A stretch of 64,000 bases of DNA, from positions 13,228,501-13,292,500 of the forward strand of contig CM076944.1 in NCBI GenBank assembly GCA_039566865.1, read 5' to 3'. Positions 1 through 11,900 of this stretch are shown piece by piece. Under the pieces are notes generated by a model. The model saw nothing but the letters and a program-made list of their open reading frames with translations, did not search any database and was not told the origin of the DNA. The translations under genes and the position numbers were made by a program. The stretch's first letter is position 1, and every line of letters starts with the position of its first letter. Source of the DNA: Aurelia coerulea. Taxonomy: Eukaryota > Cnidaria > Scyphozoa > Semaeostomeae > Ulmaridae.

Positions 1-636
1 AAAATCGAATATAAATTGGTGTTGACTTGATTCCAAGAACATCAATATAATGTTGTAAAGCATTTCATCCAGACTGATAATGGTGCAAAGTGTGCATGGA
101 AGATGCATGCCTGGCTGTTTTAGAAACAAGAACTTTTGCTCTTCCATTGTAATACTTGAAATTGCGAGTGGAGATCTTCATGGCAGCAACATAAAAAAGC
201 AGTCTGGGGGTTTGGTTTTTGTGCTTTTCATTAATAGAAACTTCAGTAATATCAAAATTGACTGATTAGTTCCGATCTTAGCGGCCAAAATGCCGTTAAA
301 ATTATGGAAATCAAAAGTTGTTGGCCTGGGACTGATAAGTTTGCAAAGTGGGCATGGAAGGTGCGCGCCTGGCTATTGTTTTAAGAAGAATGGTTATATC
401 GTTCTTCCTTTGTTATACATGAAATTGCGCACGGAAGATGTTCCGCAGTAATGACATAAATAGCGGTCTGTAAATAGCAAACTTATTTCAGTAGTATTCT
501 ATGTAAGATACAAGAAATCAATGTCTGTTGGAGCTATAGTTTTTAACTCTCAGTTCCAGATAATAGCCATTACAATGTACAAATAGAAAGCCAAATACAA
601 AGCCTTATATTTATGTATGGCGTTGTAACCTTGTTC
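1..636. repeat. Tandemly duplicated unique-looking sequence
   Basis: About 75-290 and 330-530 are diverged copies (GCAAAGTG(T/G)GCATGGAAG... and 'GCCTGGCT'), period roughly 255 bp. No gene was recognised in it. Confidence 0.55.
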
Positions 637-846
637 TAGCCTAGAAAAGCCTTGCTGCAAAATGCTATCAGTGATTTGATTGATTTAATCTATTTTAGGA
701 GGGTTGCCCGTCGGCAGAAACTGTTTTTCAAGGGGCCTTCCGATAAAAACATTACTTTTACGAGAATAGATACCAAAAAACTAACCCAGCCTCTCAGTCT
801 GGGTAAGGTAAGGGTGGCTCATTCATCATCAAGAGGAGGATTCTGA
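637..846 (+). other. Possible plus-strand coding exon at the left edge
   Basis: The plus frame has no stop from 637 to 844. From an acceptor-like TAATCTATTTTAG at about 682-694 it encodes RVARRQKLFFKGPSDKNITF, then TRIDTKKLTQPLSLGK and an AAG|GTAAGG donor near 810. I do not recognise the protein. The composition is protein-like, but the frame is short and no neighbouring exon is certain. It could be the 3' part of a gene converging on the patatin gene, or chance. Confidence 0.25.
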
Positions 847-1420
847 ATGGTAACATTGTAGGGGCAGACATATCGTGCTACCTGGGGGTTTTCCTGCCCT
901 ATCAAGTTTCTGAATTGAAAAGGGCAAACCAAACCAAAAAAGAAGGCATTCAAACATGATATGATGATTCAAGAAATAAATGAGCATCTTACCAGATAAA
1001 TCATATTCAAGCAATAAAGGCAGCATCGCATACATGTGTGTGTATAAAATCTTCCAGCCATATTCCTGCAAGTGCTTCGAATCCAAACTTGGTTTTTTTT
1101 TACAAGAAAAACAGTTGTTGTGTTGTGACGCAGAAATTTGGGCCTAGGCAATCAATGCCAACCAAGCAGCGTTGTCCACACAAGCAGGATCTCTCCGCAC
1201 GCAAGCCTGTTTTACAATCTATTAGGATCAATGAAGCGAATTAAAATCATTGAGTTCTTCAGGAGGATTGTCTTCGTCAAACAACATCTCAAGCTCTTGA
1301 TCTTCTCTCCAGTTTGAAACTTTTATTGGGCTTTCATGTTTTCGACGTTGAGGTTTTTGTACTTAATTTTGTCGTTGTTGTTGCTGTGATATATGTAGTT
1401 GTTGTGGCTCTGCAAAGGAC

Positions 1421-1912
1421 GAAGGCTTCATTTTTTCTTGAAACCACCGACCCTAAATCGCCGCAAAAAGTGGTTTTCCTGAAGTGCTACACTGCAAAAC
1501 AAGCTATCAGTACTTAGATGAATGTTTCTTCAAGCTATTAAAGCAAAAAAATCATACCTATAAGTGCCATTTTCGTTGTTTGGGGACGCAAAAGATCTCG
1601 TAGATTCGTTCGCTACTTTGAGATTTTGATCGTTGGAGCAGTTCAGTCGAACGCGTTGTTCGAATTCGTTTGTTTGCCTTTGGCGGGAAGTTTGAATTGA
1701 AGAAGAATCAGCCAATCCCATCAAGTTATTTCAAGTTTTGCATCCTGATTGGTCCAGGAACAAATTTGTTCCTGGCGAGAATTTTTTTGCCGTTTTGAGA
1801 AGAGTTAGTCCATAAGGCCCTTGACTGGAGCGACAACAACAACATTAATTCACTTCAATTAGATGAGCGTAAGTTGAGGGTCCTTATGTAGTGAGGCTAG
1901 AAGGCTTCCGCG
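1421..1912 (+). repeat. Dispersed repeat, copy 1 (inverted partner at 11 kb)
   Basis: Matches the reverse complement of 10988-11410 over its length, including ACCGACCCTAAATCGCC and a GGAACAAATTTGTTCC palindrome (about 1755 and 11120). No coding capacity is evident. The type of element is unknown. Confidence 0.75.
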
Positions 1913-2097
1913 AGAAGAACTTTCGCGAGTTGGACAGTTGGACAAAACTCGAAATTCTTGGAAATTACTTTCGCGAATCGACCAAAATGGGAAATTTTCT
2001 CGGAAACATACTTTGGCATATTGGCGAGAATAGCATGAATTTCTGAGTAGCATGAGAACATTTCTTTTCAAATCTGATATGGTTTCGAATAGAAAAC

Positions 2098-2396
2098 TAG
2101 CCTGGTAGACCCCCGGGGGAAGGGGGGGGGGTACTTCGCATATTTTGGGTACGGGGACGTGCCATCGGGAAGGGTATCGATTTTCGCGATTTTGGTATAA
2201 GGAACGGTATCGAATTGATTTTCACGATTTTGATATAAGTATAAGTTCGGATATAGATTTTCGGAAAATTGGTATAAGGTCGGGTATACTTTTTCGGAAA
2301 ATTGGTATAAGGAACGGCTTCGATGGCACGTCCCCGACCAAAACCTGGTCAAGTACCCCCCCCCCCCCCCCGGGTAATGGGTCTACTCGTAGGCTA
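2098..2396. mobile_element. 299-bp G-run MITE with 9-bp target duplication
   Basis: Ends TAGCCTGGTAGACCC and GGGTCTACTCGTAGGCTA, followed inward by G/C runs. ATAGAAAAC occurs on both flanks (2089-2097 and 2397-2405). The interior carries irregular repeats of 'GGTATAAGG...CGGAAAATT'. Non-coding; the open frames inside are repeat artefacts. Confidence 0.85.
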
Positions 2397-2467
2397 ATAG
2401 AAAACACGCTTTTTGAAAGAACTAGATATGTCAGTCATGCGATTCTCTGTTATGAACATCGCAAAAC

Positions 2468-2533
2468 TAGCCTGCGTGGAGACTCAACTATCCTAAACTA
2501 CACTTTAGGATAGTTGAGTCTGCAAGCAGGCTA
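2468..2533. mobile_element. 66-bp hairpin element, 8-bp target duplication
   Basis: Near-perfect inverted repeat starting TAGCCTGCGTGGAGACTC and ending GCAGGCTA. CGCAAAAC flanks both sides (2460-2467 and 2534-2541). Same family as 11843-11904. Confidence 0.9.
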
Positions 2534-3770
2534 CGCAAAACAGGCAACTGCTGAAAAATGAAACACAAATATGCGAGCTGAGGCTGAGCAATATTCTTAT
2601 AATATTCTTAAAAATTGGATGATTCCCGATGATTCTGAGCCCGAATATAATTATGAACATAATCTTTAAAAAAGAGTGTAATTCGCACTCAAAATAGTGT
2701 CCAAACAGTTGCTTTGCAATAGGAAAATTAGAAATGCAAATTACAAACGTTTCTTAGCTTTTTTAAATTCAGGTAGGGTTGTTTCCTAAACTTTCGAGAA
2801 ATTGAGCCTACACCAGCTGCATTCTTGATGAAAGTCTTTCTTGCGAGTCAATGGCAACCAAAGTCTTTGGAAAAATTAAAGGACATAGGCTCCAACAAAG
2901 GAACGAGTACGAGTGGAACAACGTTTGCGTCCCTATTCTTTCAAGATACAGCAATAGCTTGTAGGTCGGAAACGTTCCGTCTTGACCAGAGCCAAATTAT
3001 AAGAAGGTGAAACAACAAGCTACGTAAAAACCATTACAGCTTCAATCACAAAATAAAACAAATTTTCATCTAAAGGGAATAGACACTGAACGCTGACAAG
3101 AAATGTGAATTAGAAATTTAATAGATCATCAAAACGCCATTAGACCTTGATTTCAAAACGCCATTTCATTGTGACGATGAAAATAGCTATGGCACAAGAC
3201 CAATGAACAGTATCAATTCCCTCTAGCATCTTTCATGATATTCTGTTACATTCTTCCTTTAGGCACAAGAAAAATATGTCGTTTGTTTAACTCAAGTCTG
3301 ACAACATCCTGTTCTCAAAAAATCTAAAAAAGAGTACTTGCAAATTGGTTATTTTGCATGCACTTCTCGCTAGAACAACCTAATTTTTGGGCACTTAAAG
3401 TGTTTAAGTGCTGATTTCAAAGCTGGTAGGCATTCAAGACTATAAAATGCAGCAGTTTGTATAGCGTGCAATTCACATTTTCACCATATATACACTCTAG
3501 GCTATGCAAAAAATGATGCAATTTCTATTTAGAAGAAATGTTTAATTGTTTCACAATTAAGCGTCGAATAGAATTATGTACAAGGACAGATAGTCTTTCC
3601 AATAATGTTTAAAAACGTAGCAAATGATTTTAACAAATAAAAGAGCCAGAAGCAATACTTTGCTCCATACAACCCAGGGACTAAAATATTATTCTTATTT
3701 GTGCCTAAAAAGTCTTTTTCTGTTTGACAGCCGATCCCGATCGTGAACTACTTTACCCATTTTCAAACTA

Positions 3771-4969
3771 CCGGGTGAACCAGAAAAAAGTTCCCACTTT
3801 TGAAAATTCATAGTATCAAGCAAGAGTACTGGATGGATTGGAATGAATCAATATTTGCTTGACAGCCAAAAGATAGAAATATTTTTGTAATTTTTCTCGC
3901 CTTGTTACCAGCATTGAAAAGATTCGTAAATTCAAATTAAAAAAATATTTGTGGTTGCAAAATGACTGAAAAGGCCTAAAATACATGATCAAATCACAAA
4001 GGACTCCTCGCTCAGAACAACAGAAAAAGGCAACTTCTCATGGGTGATATCGTCTGCACATTTATTGCCATGGGACTGAAAGCCTTTAGTATCTGTTTGA
4101 GAATCTTATGTCTTATAACTCTGGAAAGAGGCGAAACGCCTGTGTGTGTTGTTCTGTGTGAGGAGAGTCCTAGCGATTTGATCAAGTGCTTTAGGCCCTT
4201 TTCAGTTATTTTGAAAACATGAAACTTTTGTAAAGTTGAATTTACCTGTCGGGTGTCCCAAAAAAATGTATACTGATTTGGTTGACTCTAGCGATGTGAA
4301 TCTAGCTTTAATCAATGGCTAATCACTCCCAAAATGTTCCTCGATAGTTAACTTGAACATAGATAACTCGTTTGTTGGTATTGGTGCTTTGAGAGCAGAA
4401 ATATCGATCTTGAAAGCTCAAATTTGTGTCCACTTGCAAACCAGAGCTTTGGCCTTTTGGCCTAGCAAATTCCTGAAGCACATCAAAATTGAAAACTGAA
4501 ATTAATGAACAATCAAGAAGCTTCCCAATGGGTGACTGGGGGTGACTTCTGGAAAACAGAATAACACATCGTTGATTTATACGCTGTGCCTTAAGAAATT
4601 GCTTAGGCCAAAAGGCTAAAGCTCTGGTTTGCAGGAAGAGGCAAATTTGAGCTTTCAAGATTAACAGGTCTGCTCTCAAAATACCAATATCAACAAACGA
4701 GGTATCTATGTTCAAGTTAACTGTCAAGGAACATTTTTAGAGTGATTAGACATTGATTGAAGCTAAATTTAAAGCGCTGGAGTCAACCAAATCCATATAC
4801 ACTTTCTTGGGACACCCGGTATATCTGCAGTGCTTGTAAGAAGACGAGAAAAATCACAAAAATACTTCGATCTTTTGGCTTTTAACTAGAATTTGAATCA
4901 TTCAAATCCATGAAGTACCCCTTGTGCTACGAATTTTCGAAAGTGGGATCTTTTTTCTGGATCACCCTG
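3771..4969. mobile_element. Palindromic Tc1/mariner-like MITE, about 1.2 kb
   Basis: Inverted ends CCGGGTGAACCAGAAAAAAG and its partner at 4950-4969, flanked by TA (3769-3770 and 4970-4971). The arms stay similar inward (CAAATCCATGAAGTA-type block at right, TACTGGATGGATTGGAATG at left). No transposase. A second element is nested at 4250-4819. Confidence 0.85.
4250..4819. mobile_element. Nested palindromic MITE (CGGGTGTCCCAA ends)
   Basis: Inverted ends CGGGTGTCCCAAAAAAATG and CTTGGGACACCCGG. The arms form a long imperfect palindrome. The long minus-strand frame here is produced by the palindrome and is not a gene. Confidence 0.8.
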
Positions 4970-5232
4970 TATAGTTTCGTTGTCACAAGAAATATATAAT
5001 TTCTTGTGATGATTCTCAAGGTATGATATAATGGCCCCAACCATCTGTTACAATTCCCCTTCCTTCAAAAGCAAACATTATTCTATGTCAGTTATTTATT
5101 TTGTTGTAATTCAAATCCTATCATGTGTTAGTGCATGTCAATTTTCTGGAGCCGTTGATATCGTATTACCTTGTCTGAATTTGAAACAGAAAAACAATCA
5201 TTTGGTTTTCACTGACTTCATCCCTAACTTAC

Positions 5233-5310
5233 GTTGATGGAACAGACTTGATGTTGTGGTTGTCACTGACAACTACAAGTCTACAACATCAATTTAGTTC
5301 CATCAACGTA
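5233..5310. repeat. Short inverted repeat
   Basis: CGTTGATGGAAC...GTTCCATCAACG with inner ACTTGATGTTGT/ACAACATCAA arms. It could fold as a hairpin about 78 nt long. Confidence 0.6.
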
Positions 5311-5776
5311 CTTGTCACTTCAGTAGTTGAAGCGGTAAATTAGTTAGTTTAGGCAAGGAATGAAACTACGATTGTAATGATTTTAAGCAAATCATTTCTC
5401 GCAACACAGCGTTGGAATTTGATCACAGAAAACCCGGCAAAATCTAGGATGAATGCAACAAATTATACCACCTATTCCAACAAAGTTGGCAGCTCACCTT
5501 ATGTTGATCACCATTCAAAGCAAAACTACTTAATTTTGAAATATACAGTAATATATACATGACAACATATAGCACACCCAAAGAACCTACATACATTTAT
5601 ACATCATTAAGACGCAAAGGGCGAGATAGAATGTGAGAGAGATCTTTCCGAAGAACCTTTATTTCTTAGTGTCGCGAAAGACAATGCAATACATTAAAGA
5701 GACTCTGCTGAAAGATTCAACAATTTCAGAGCTCGAAATGTTTGGATTGGGTTCAAAAGTTTGTTATTCCTGCTAC

Positions 5777-6180
5777 GTCAAAGGAGCTCTGTCATGCAGG
5801 TGATTGGTTTTAAAGAACAAAGCTTAGACAAAGGGAAGACACATACTCTTTGAATTTTTCGCATGATAATAACTGATGACCAATTTTTTCTGTTAATCCT
5901 GCCATCTAAATTTTAAATCCCCTTTTACAATCTTCAGCCAATTATAAATGAGAAAGATTGCCTTTAAAGGAGCTCTGTCAAGCAGGTGATTGGTTTAGAG
6001 AACAAAGCTTAGACAAAGGAAAGGAGCAAGAGCCCAGGCTATTTGAATTTTTCGCATGATAAAAATTCAGTTCAATTCGAAATGATCTCTGCTCCAATTC
6101 TTATTCTGTTAATCCTCCCATACAAATCTTTAATCCCCTTATACAATCTTCAGCCAATTATGAAGGAGACAGATTGCCTT
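5777..6180 (+). repeat. Two-copy tandem duplication, about 200 bp unit
   Basis: AAAGGAGCTCTGTCA...GCAGGTGATTGG and CAATCTTCAGCCAATTAT recur about 200 bp apart with point differences. Non-coding. Confidence 0.75.
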
Positions 6181-6678
6181 TGACGAAATGTTCCACTGAT
6201 CCTGAATCGTCGTGACCGTCATTGTCAATTTTTCTGGGAATTATTTCGAGATCTCTTACGACCACAAATCTACACAGAGACATAATTTAAAAAGGAAAGT
6301 ACGTTTCAGACATCATATACTTCACGGAGAATGGAAAAGGTGGAGCTGAGCGGCTTTGTTGTCGCTTTATTCGGAAATAGGCTAGAATCTTGGATTTTTC
6401 AATGGTTCTAAGAGTAGCAGAGGAATTGCACCCAGGGGGCACTTAGCTATTCTTTTGCACCGGGAATGTACTGCTGAACAGGGTATCGTTTTCAGTAGTT
6501 TTGCTCCTTTAAAGGGTATGAATTTTCTTAAATGGTGCTCCTGAAAGGGTACACAGTTTTCAAATAATTGCTCTCTTTACAAAATTTTCATCAGGAAGTT
6601 GAAATTCCTTTTTGCTTCCTTGCCCATTAGTTCCCAAATCAATTTGAAAAAATTGCTCCCATGCAGGGTAAGAATATA

Positions 6679-7150
6679 CCGGTTGAGTCAAAAAGAGTTT
6701 AAACGTTTGGCGGGCTGTGGAATAAAACGGACGGGGCCAATATTCAGAAATAAGACAAAGGTTGACTTAGATAAGAAAATTTTATTTGGTAAAATCACTC
6801 ACATTTAAGACCGAAAAAATTAGAAAAATGCCTGTAAGGGGTTTGTATGGAAATCGATGATTTCACCTTCCATTCTGGTCCATGATTTATGTGCTATTGA
6901 AATCAAAATTCTTAAGACAATGAATTGAATATAAATTTGATGCCAAATAAATCATGGGCTAGAATGAAATGTGGAATTCTCGATTCTCATACCTTACAGG
7001 TATTTTTCTAATTTTTGGGTCTTGAAGATGACTAATTTACCAAGCACAATTTTCTTATCTAAGTTAACCTTTGTTGATAGATCTAAAGTTTAGTTTTAAA
7101 TATCGGCCACATACTCCGTCAAACGTGTAAACTTTTTTTGACTCACCCGG
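6679..7150. mobile_element. Palindromic TA-flanked MITE
   Basis: Inverted ends CCGGTTGAGTCAAAAAGAG and TTTTTTTGACTCACCCGG with TA on both sides (6677-6678, 7151-7152). It is inserted in a G-rich repeat (about 6427-7200). The open frame across it is incidental. Confidence 0.85.
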
Positions 7151-7999
7151 TATGTACCCCAGCGGCACAACCCCATAGTTTTGGAGCTAGTGCCCACTCA
7201 AGGAATTACACTACTTTTATATCCTTCGTTTTCTTAAATGGGTGCCAGCCCTAAGCAATCCTTCATACACACGTTTCACAAAGCCTGACAACCCCAACGA
7301 ATGAATTGCTCGCACTACTAGTCTCACTCGAGATTTAAAAGCAGTCTTAAAAAGTTGTTATTTTGGTAGAAACCTGTTACCTGTAAGACTAACACTTGGC
7401 CAACAAGTGACAATCAAGACGTTATATTCGAAGAGCTGAATAAAGTCACGAAAGAGATGATATCAGTGAAGTAAATAGGTTTGTACCAAAGGAATTCCTT
7501 GGACTCCTTTTAAGAATCCAAATGCTGCAGAAACCCGAACGTGGGGATTTGGAATTAAATGCAAGGCTACAAGGCTCGTGTTTATAAAAACACCCATGTG
7601 TTACTATTCAGTTTAGAACAATAAACGATTCAATAGAACAATTATTAGATTTTTGGCCCATTTTAGCCATTTGATAGCTATTTTCAACGCTGCAACCCAT
7701 TTCTAGAGAACGGGCGAAGTCCTATATTGGGCGGTGATATTATAACAGGAGTCCTAGTTTGAGTGCTAGCAAGGAAGTTGTCACAGCGATAACTAGGACG
7801 GATATCACAAGTGCAAGTAATAATCGTGGACACAATCAAATTGTTGATGCAAATGAATAGCACTGTTGAATGATAAAAAATCCTGATTAAAGCTTTTTGA
7901 TCTTACATTTCGTTTTAAAGCTATCCACTAATTTTACATTTCCTTGCTACGGCAACGAAATTTTTTAATTTTAGAAGGGAAACGACAATGCCACATTTG

Positions 8000-8532
8000 A
8001 TTTGGAGGCATCTTCACGTGTACGTTTACGTTTGTAAACGCATAGAATGTTTTCCATCCGCACTGATCCACTCATCGTTTACAGAGCGTTTTAGCTTGTC
8101 CACACGTAAACGCCTACCCTGGGTACCAGACTCTCTAACATGTTTTTATGTTAGAGAGTCTGGTACCCAGGGTAGTAAACGCCAAAACAATTGAAAATGA
8201 TCGATGAGCATGGTGGATGTGACATCACCATTTACAAAAGTATGCGTTTACGACCGTCCACATAAAAACGCGAAAACAGCGTTTTCAAAACAACTGAAAG
8301 TGATTGATGAATACAACGTCTATGATGTCATCGTTTACGAAAGTATGCGTCTACGACCGTCCACATGTAAACGCGACAACAGCGTTTTCAAAAGTATCCA
8401 CTTTGGAAAGCGTTTTCGAATGTATGCGTTTAGGGTAACCTGAAACGCCGTTTACGCGTGGACGCAAGGTGCAAACGTATACCAATGTGTGCATTTACGA
8501 ACGTACACGTATACGTGGGGACGGTGTGACCT
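8000..8532. mobile_element. GTAAACG-rich MITE
   Basis: Dense alternating GTAAACGC/GCGTTTAC motifs, with inverted ends around CACGTGTACGTTTACG (8015) and CGTACACGTATACGTG (8500). Internal repeats 'TACGACCGTCCACAT' recur at 8249 and 8354. A 60-bp hairpin is inserted at 8115-8174. It lies just beyond the patatin stop codon and may form its 3' UTR or termination region. Confidence 0.7.
8115..8174. mobile_element. 60-bp perfect hairpin insertion, 9-bp target duplication
   Basis: TACCCTGGGTACCAGACTCT at the left is mirrored exactly at the right, with a loop of a few bases. GTAAACGCC is duplicated on both sides (8106-8114 and 8175-8183). Removing it would restore a continuous copy of the host repeat. 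Confidence 0.9.
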
Positions 8533-8612
8533 AACCGAATAAAGTGACAGGTTTTACTAAATATTCAATAATAGTTTAAAGCACAGATGTTCCTTTATCG
8601 TATCACACTTTG

Positions 8613-8978
8613 TCACCTGTATGCACCAGGAATGCCAAAGTCAAACTCATCTTCTCTTGCTAATCGACGTCTCAGCATTTGAGAGGAGTCCTGGACAGGG
8701 GCACGATGGGATGTAGGGCTACGAAGGGATGTAGGGCCACGAGGAGATGTTTCCCTTGAGTCTGATGATAATGACGCGGCTATCGTAGAGCTGCTACTGA
8801 CCCCCGGTCTTCTCCTCTCTATATCAACAGTCACATCATTACTTTCCCCTGTAACTTGTCGCTCCAATATTGGACTATCGAAGAACTTTCTAGAAAGCAT
8901 TGCACTGCCTCTTCTTCTACATTCAGGATGTTTCTTTGCAAAGTCCCGCAGAAATGCGCGTGTTGCTCGAGCTCCAGT
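8613..8978 (-). CDS. Patatin gene exon 13 and stop
   Basis: Encodes residues 606-726 and TGA at 8613-8615. It begins TGARATRAFLRDFAKK, the expected helix after the EDKEFL block. A Ser/Arg/Pro-rich tail follows with repeated RGPTSLRSPTSHRAP-like phosphorylation-prone sequence, ending EFDFGIPGAYR. The acceptor is GATTTTCTAG. No canonical AATAAA is visible in the first 100 nt after the stop. Confidence 0.92.
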   Translation of the reverse strand, partial: TGARATRAFLRDFAKKHPECRRRGSAMLSRKFFDSPILERQVTGESNDVTVDIERRRPGVSSSSTIAASLSSDSRETSPRGPTSLRSPTSHRAPVQDSSQMLRRRLAREDEFDFGIPGAYR

Positions 8979-11900
8979 CTAGAAAATCAAAAGCATATCT
9001 GGTGAGCCAAATTGAAAAATTACTGCTCCCTGATTATCAAAGCAGCGCTATTAGCGAAGTATCTTGCTTAATTGCTGATATTTTTCATTCTTAGTTGTTA
9101 CGAAAATAAATGAATGGACAAGTAAGGTTTCTTGAGGCTGTCAAAGAGACAACTTTGATCAATTCAGTGACAATCAACAAGGAATTTCCGTCAGTCAGAG
9201 GAAGAAAACTCAAATTCGATGCTTCCGTGAGGTGGAGAGCATTTTACTAATTAAGAAAAGGTCTTTGTTTTCGTTCAATTCGACGTTCAAGTTCGAATTA
9301 CCTTGGGCATGCTCTTTCTGGCTCATTGGTTGATAATAGGTGGAAAAAATAACGGACCACGGCACGAATGGTCCTAGAAACTTTCTCTGGTCTCCATAAT
9401 GAAAGAAATGCGAGAAGAAGAGGACATTTGAAATCCAAATTTTCTCTTTGAATTGCAAACTAAGTCTTTAGAAATTGGATTGATGTTGGTTAATTTATAG
9501 TAGGCTGTCTCCAGACTACAACACTACTGTTTATTACTTGGTACAACTGAGATTGAGGCCCGATTGAGGATTACGGACCAATCTTCAAAATGTGCCCCAC
9601 GTATTTCTATCATGACCTGCCAAAAAGTGGATTCTTGTTTGGAGCAACCTGCCGTCACAGAAAGTTTTTTCAATGACTTTTCGGTCCCAGAAATTAGAAT
9701 ATTGTTTCCACCCCTGTAGTTGATTTAAGTAGACATCAAGATGAAAAGCTTTTTTCGTGGTTACTGAGTAGTCATACTGAAAACTCTTTTTCAGTCGTGA
9801 TTCTATCAGCTCACAAACAGGAAAATTTATTGAATAAGATATCAACAATATTATATTGAACTATCCGCAAATGCTTTCATTTGATGAACCATATCAAGAA
9901 ACTGCAGTTGAAAACACTGAAAGGCATGTTCGAAACAATAGTTGGATTTGGAAAAGCTTCGTGTGTCTACGTACCTCGATGAGAAATTCCTTATCCTCAG
10001 GCTCCAGGTCATAATCTTGCGTCTCAATATAATCTGTATCGATACCAATTGTTCGTTCTGCATCACGATCCTAGACACAAAGTATCAACACTTACTGGAA
10101 TGAAGCATTACTACTCTTTGTTCTGAAAAGTGAAACTATTGTGAATGCATATAAATGCTAAACCCCTCTACCGTAGTTTGTCAAGTAATTCATCACTATT
10201 TGGCTCGCAAAATTACTCTGATCAATGAATGGCCAACCTCACTTGGCAAACAATCCTTAGCATATTGGCGTGAAATCAAACCAGAGGTCTTCGGACTTGA
10301 ACCAGTAGTCTATCCTATTGTGCCATAATGCGCAATGAAATAATCAGAAGCTTGTTCGAGTTCCATTCCAGCGAGTCAATGTCTTGACATTTAAGGGCCT
10401 GTTGATATAGAGACAATTATCCTACCTTCCAGGCTGTGAGCTGTGAGCTGAGAGGAGAGACCCCAACCTCCAATACGATTTTTTGAAATTTTCACCTTGC
10501 GTTTATGTGAAAAGCGAACCACTCCGCTCAGGCGAGTTCCCACTATACGAAAGATGGGATCTCACTGAGGTGGGATAAAATTTTTTCATACAAACACTGG
10601 AAGGTGAGATGGAAAGCTGGAACGGGGATGAAATGGTTTTTTTCTGCGCACGCGTCAAATTGAAGACAATAGAAGGCCTGATCGAGGTGGGATGAAAACG
10701 CAGGTGAGATGAAATTTTACATATAAACACACTCAGATTTCTTCACACCTGACAGCTCATAGCCTGGAACGTAGGATAGTTTTCTTCATATAAACAGACC
10801 CTTAATCTTTCTGCAGTTACAGGTCTGAATATATCTGAATGCGCATGAATGGTAGAAAGAAGAAGCCGTGAAGCAACACTATTCAGCGTTGTTGGGTCTT
10901 TATTATGCTGCCTCAGCTAGAAAATGCTGCCCAGTTAGATTAATGTTGTTTGAAGGGTAGCGATTATAACGTGTATACAATGTTTTCCACTAGCCTCACT
11001 ACATAAGGACCCTCAACTTACGCTCATCTAATTGAAGTGAATTAATGTTGTTGTTGTCGCTCCAGTCGAGGGCCTTATGGACTAACTCTTCTCAAAACGG
11101 CAAAAAAATTCTCGCCAGGAACAAATTTGTTCCTGGACCAATCAGGATGCAAGCTGAAATAACTTGATGGGATTGGCCTTCCCGCCAAAGACAAACAAAC
11201 GAATTCGAACAACGCGTTCGACTGAACTGCTCCAACGATCAAAATCTCAAAGTAGCGAACGAATTTATGAGATCTTTTGCGTCCCCAAACAACCAAAATA
11301 TCACTTATGGGTAGGATTTTTTTGCTTTAATAGCTTGAAGAAACATTCATCTAAGTACTGATATGCAGTGTAGCAATGCGGCGATTTAGGGTCGGTGGTT
11401 TCAAGAAAAAATAGCAGGTGATTTAGGCCATGTCCGTTTCTGGAAGCGCATGTCCATGAGTCGTAGTTATAGCGTCCATCAGCCTATCAATAGCATACGA
11501 ACATATAATCAGTCTAGTTTTCCACCCTAAAGGCTCCATGATAATCGGTGTCATTTTGAAAAAGGTTAAAACATAAGATATACTAACATCAACGTAATTT
11601 CTCTTGACATTGATTGACAGAGCAGTCTAGAAATGAAAAAGAAAAACTTGCATCATATTTCTCTTTTAACTGAAGTTTAACTGAAGTTTAACATTAACTG
11701 AAGTTTTCCAGTCTCAGCAGACGATGACATCATTACATGCAGTATCGAGGGGTACATAGGTATTGCATCGCTATTAAAATCACGTGCTGTCTGTTTCGTA
11801 ATAATAGCCAGATGCAAGATGCAAGTGTCTGTTTCGTAATACTAGCCTGCGTGCAGACTCAACTATCCTAACACTTTAGGATAGTAGAGTCTGCACGCAG

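Noticed and set aside
4323..4727. 134-codon minus-strand frame
   Set aside because: It lies wholly within a palindromic MITE and resembles both arms.
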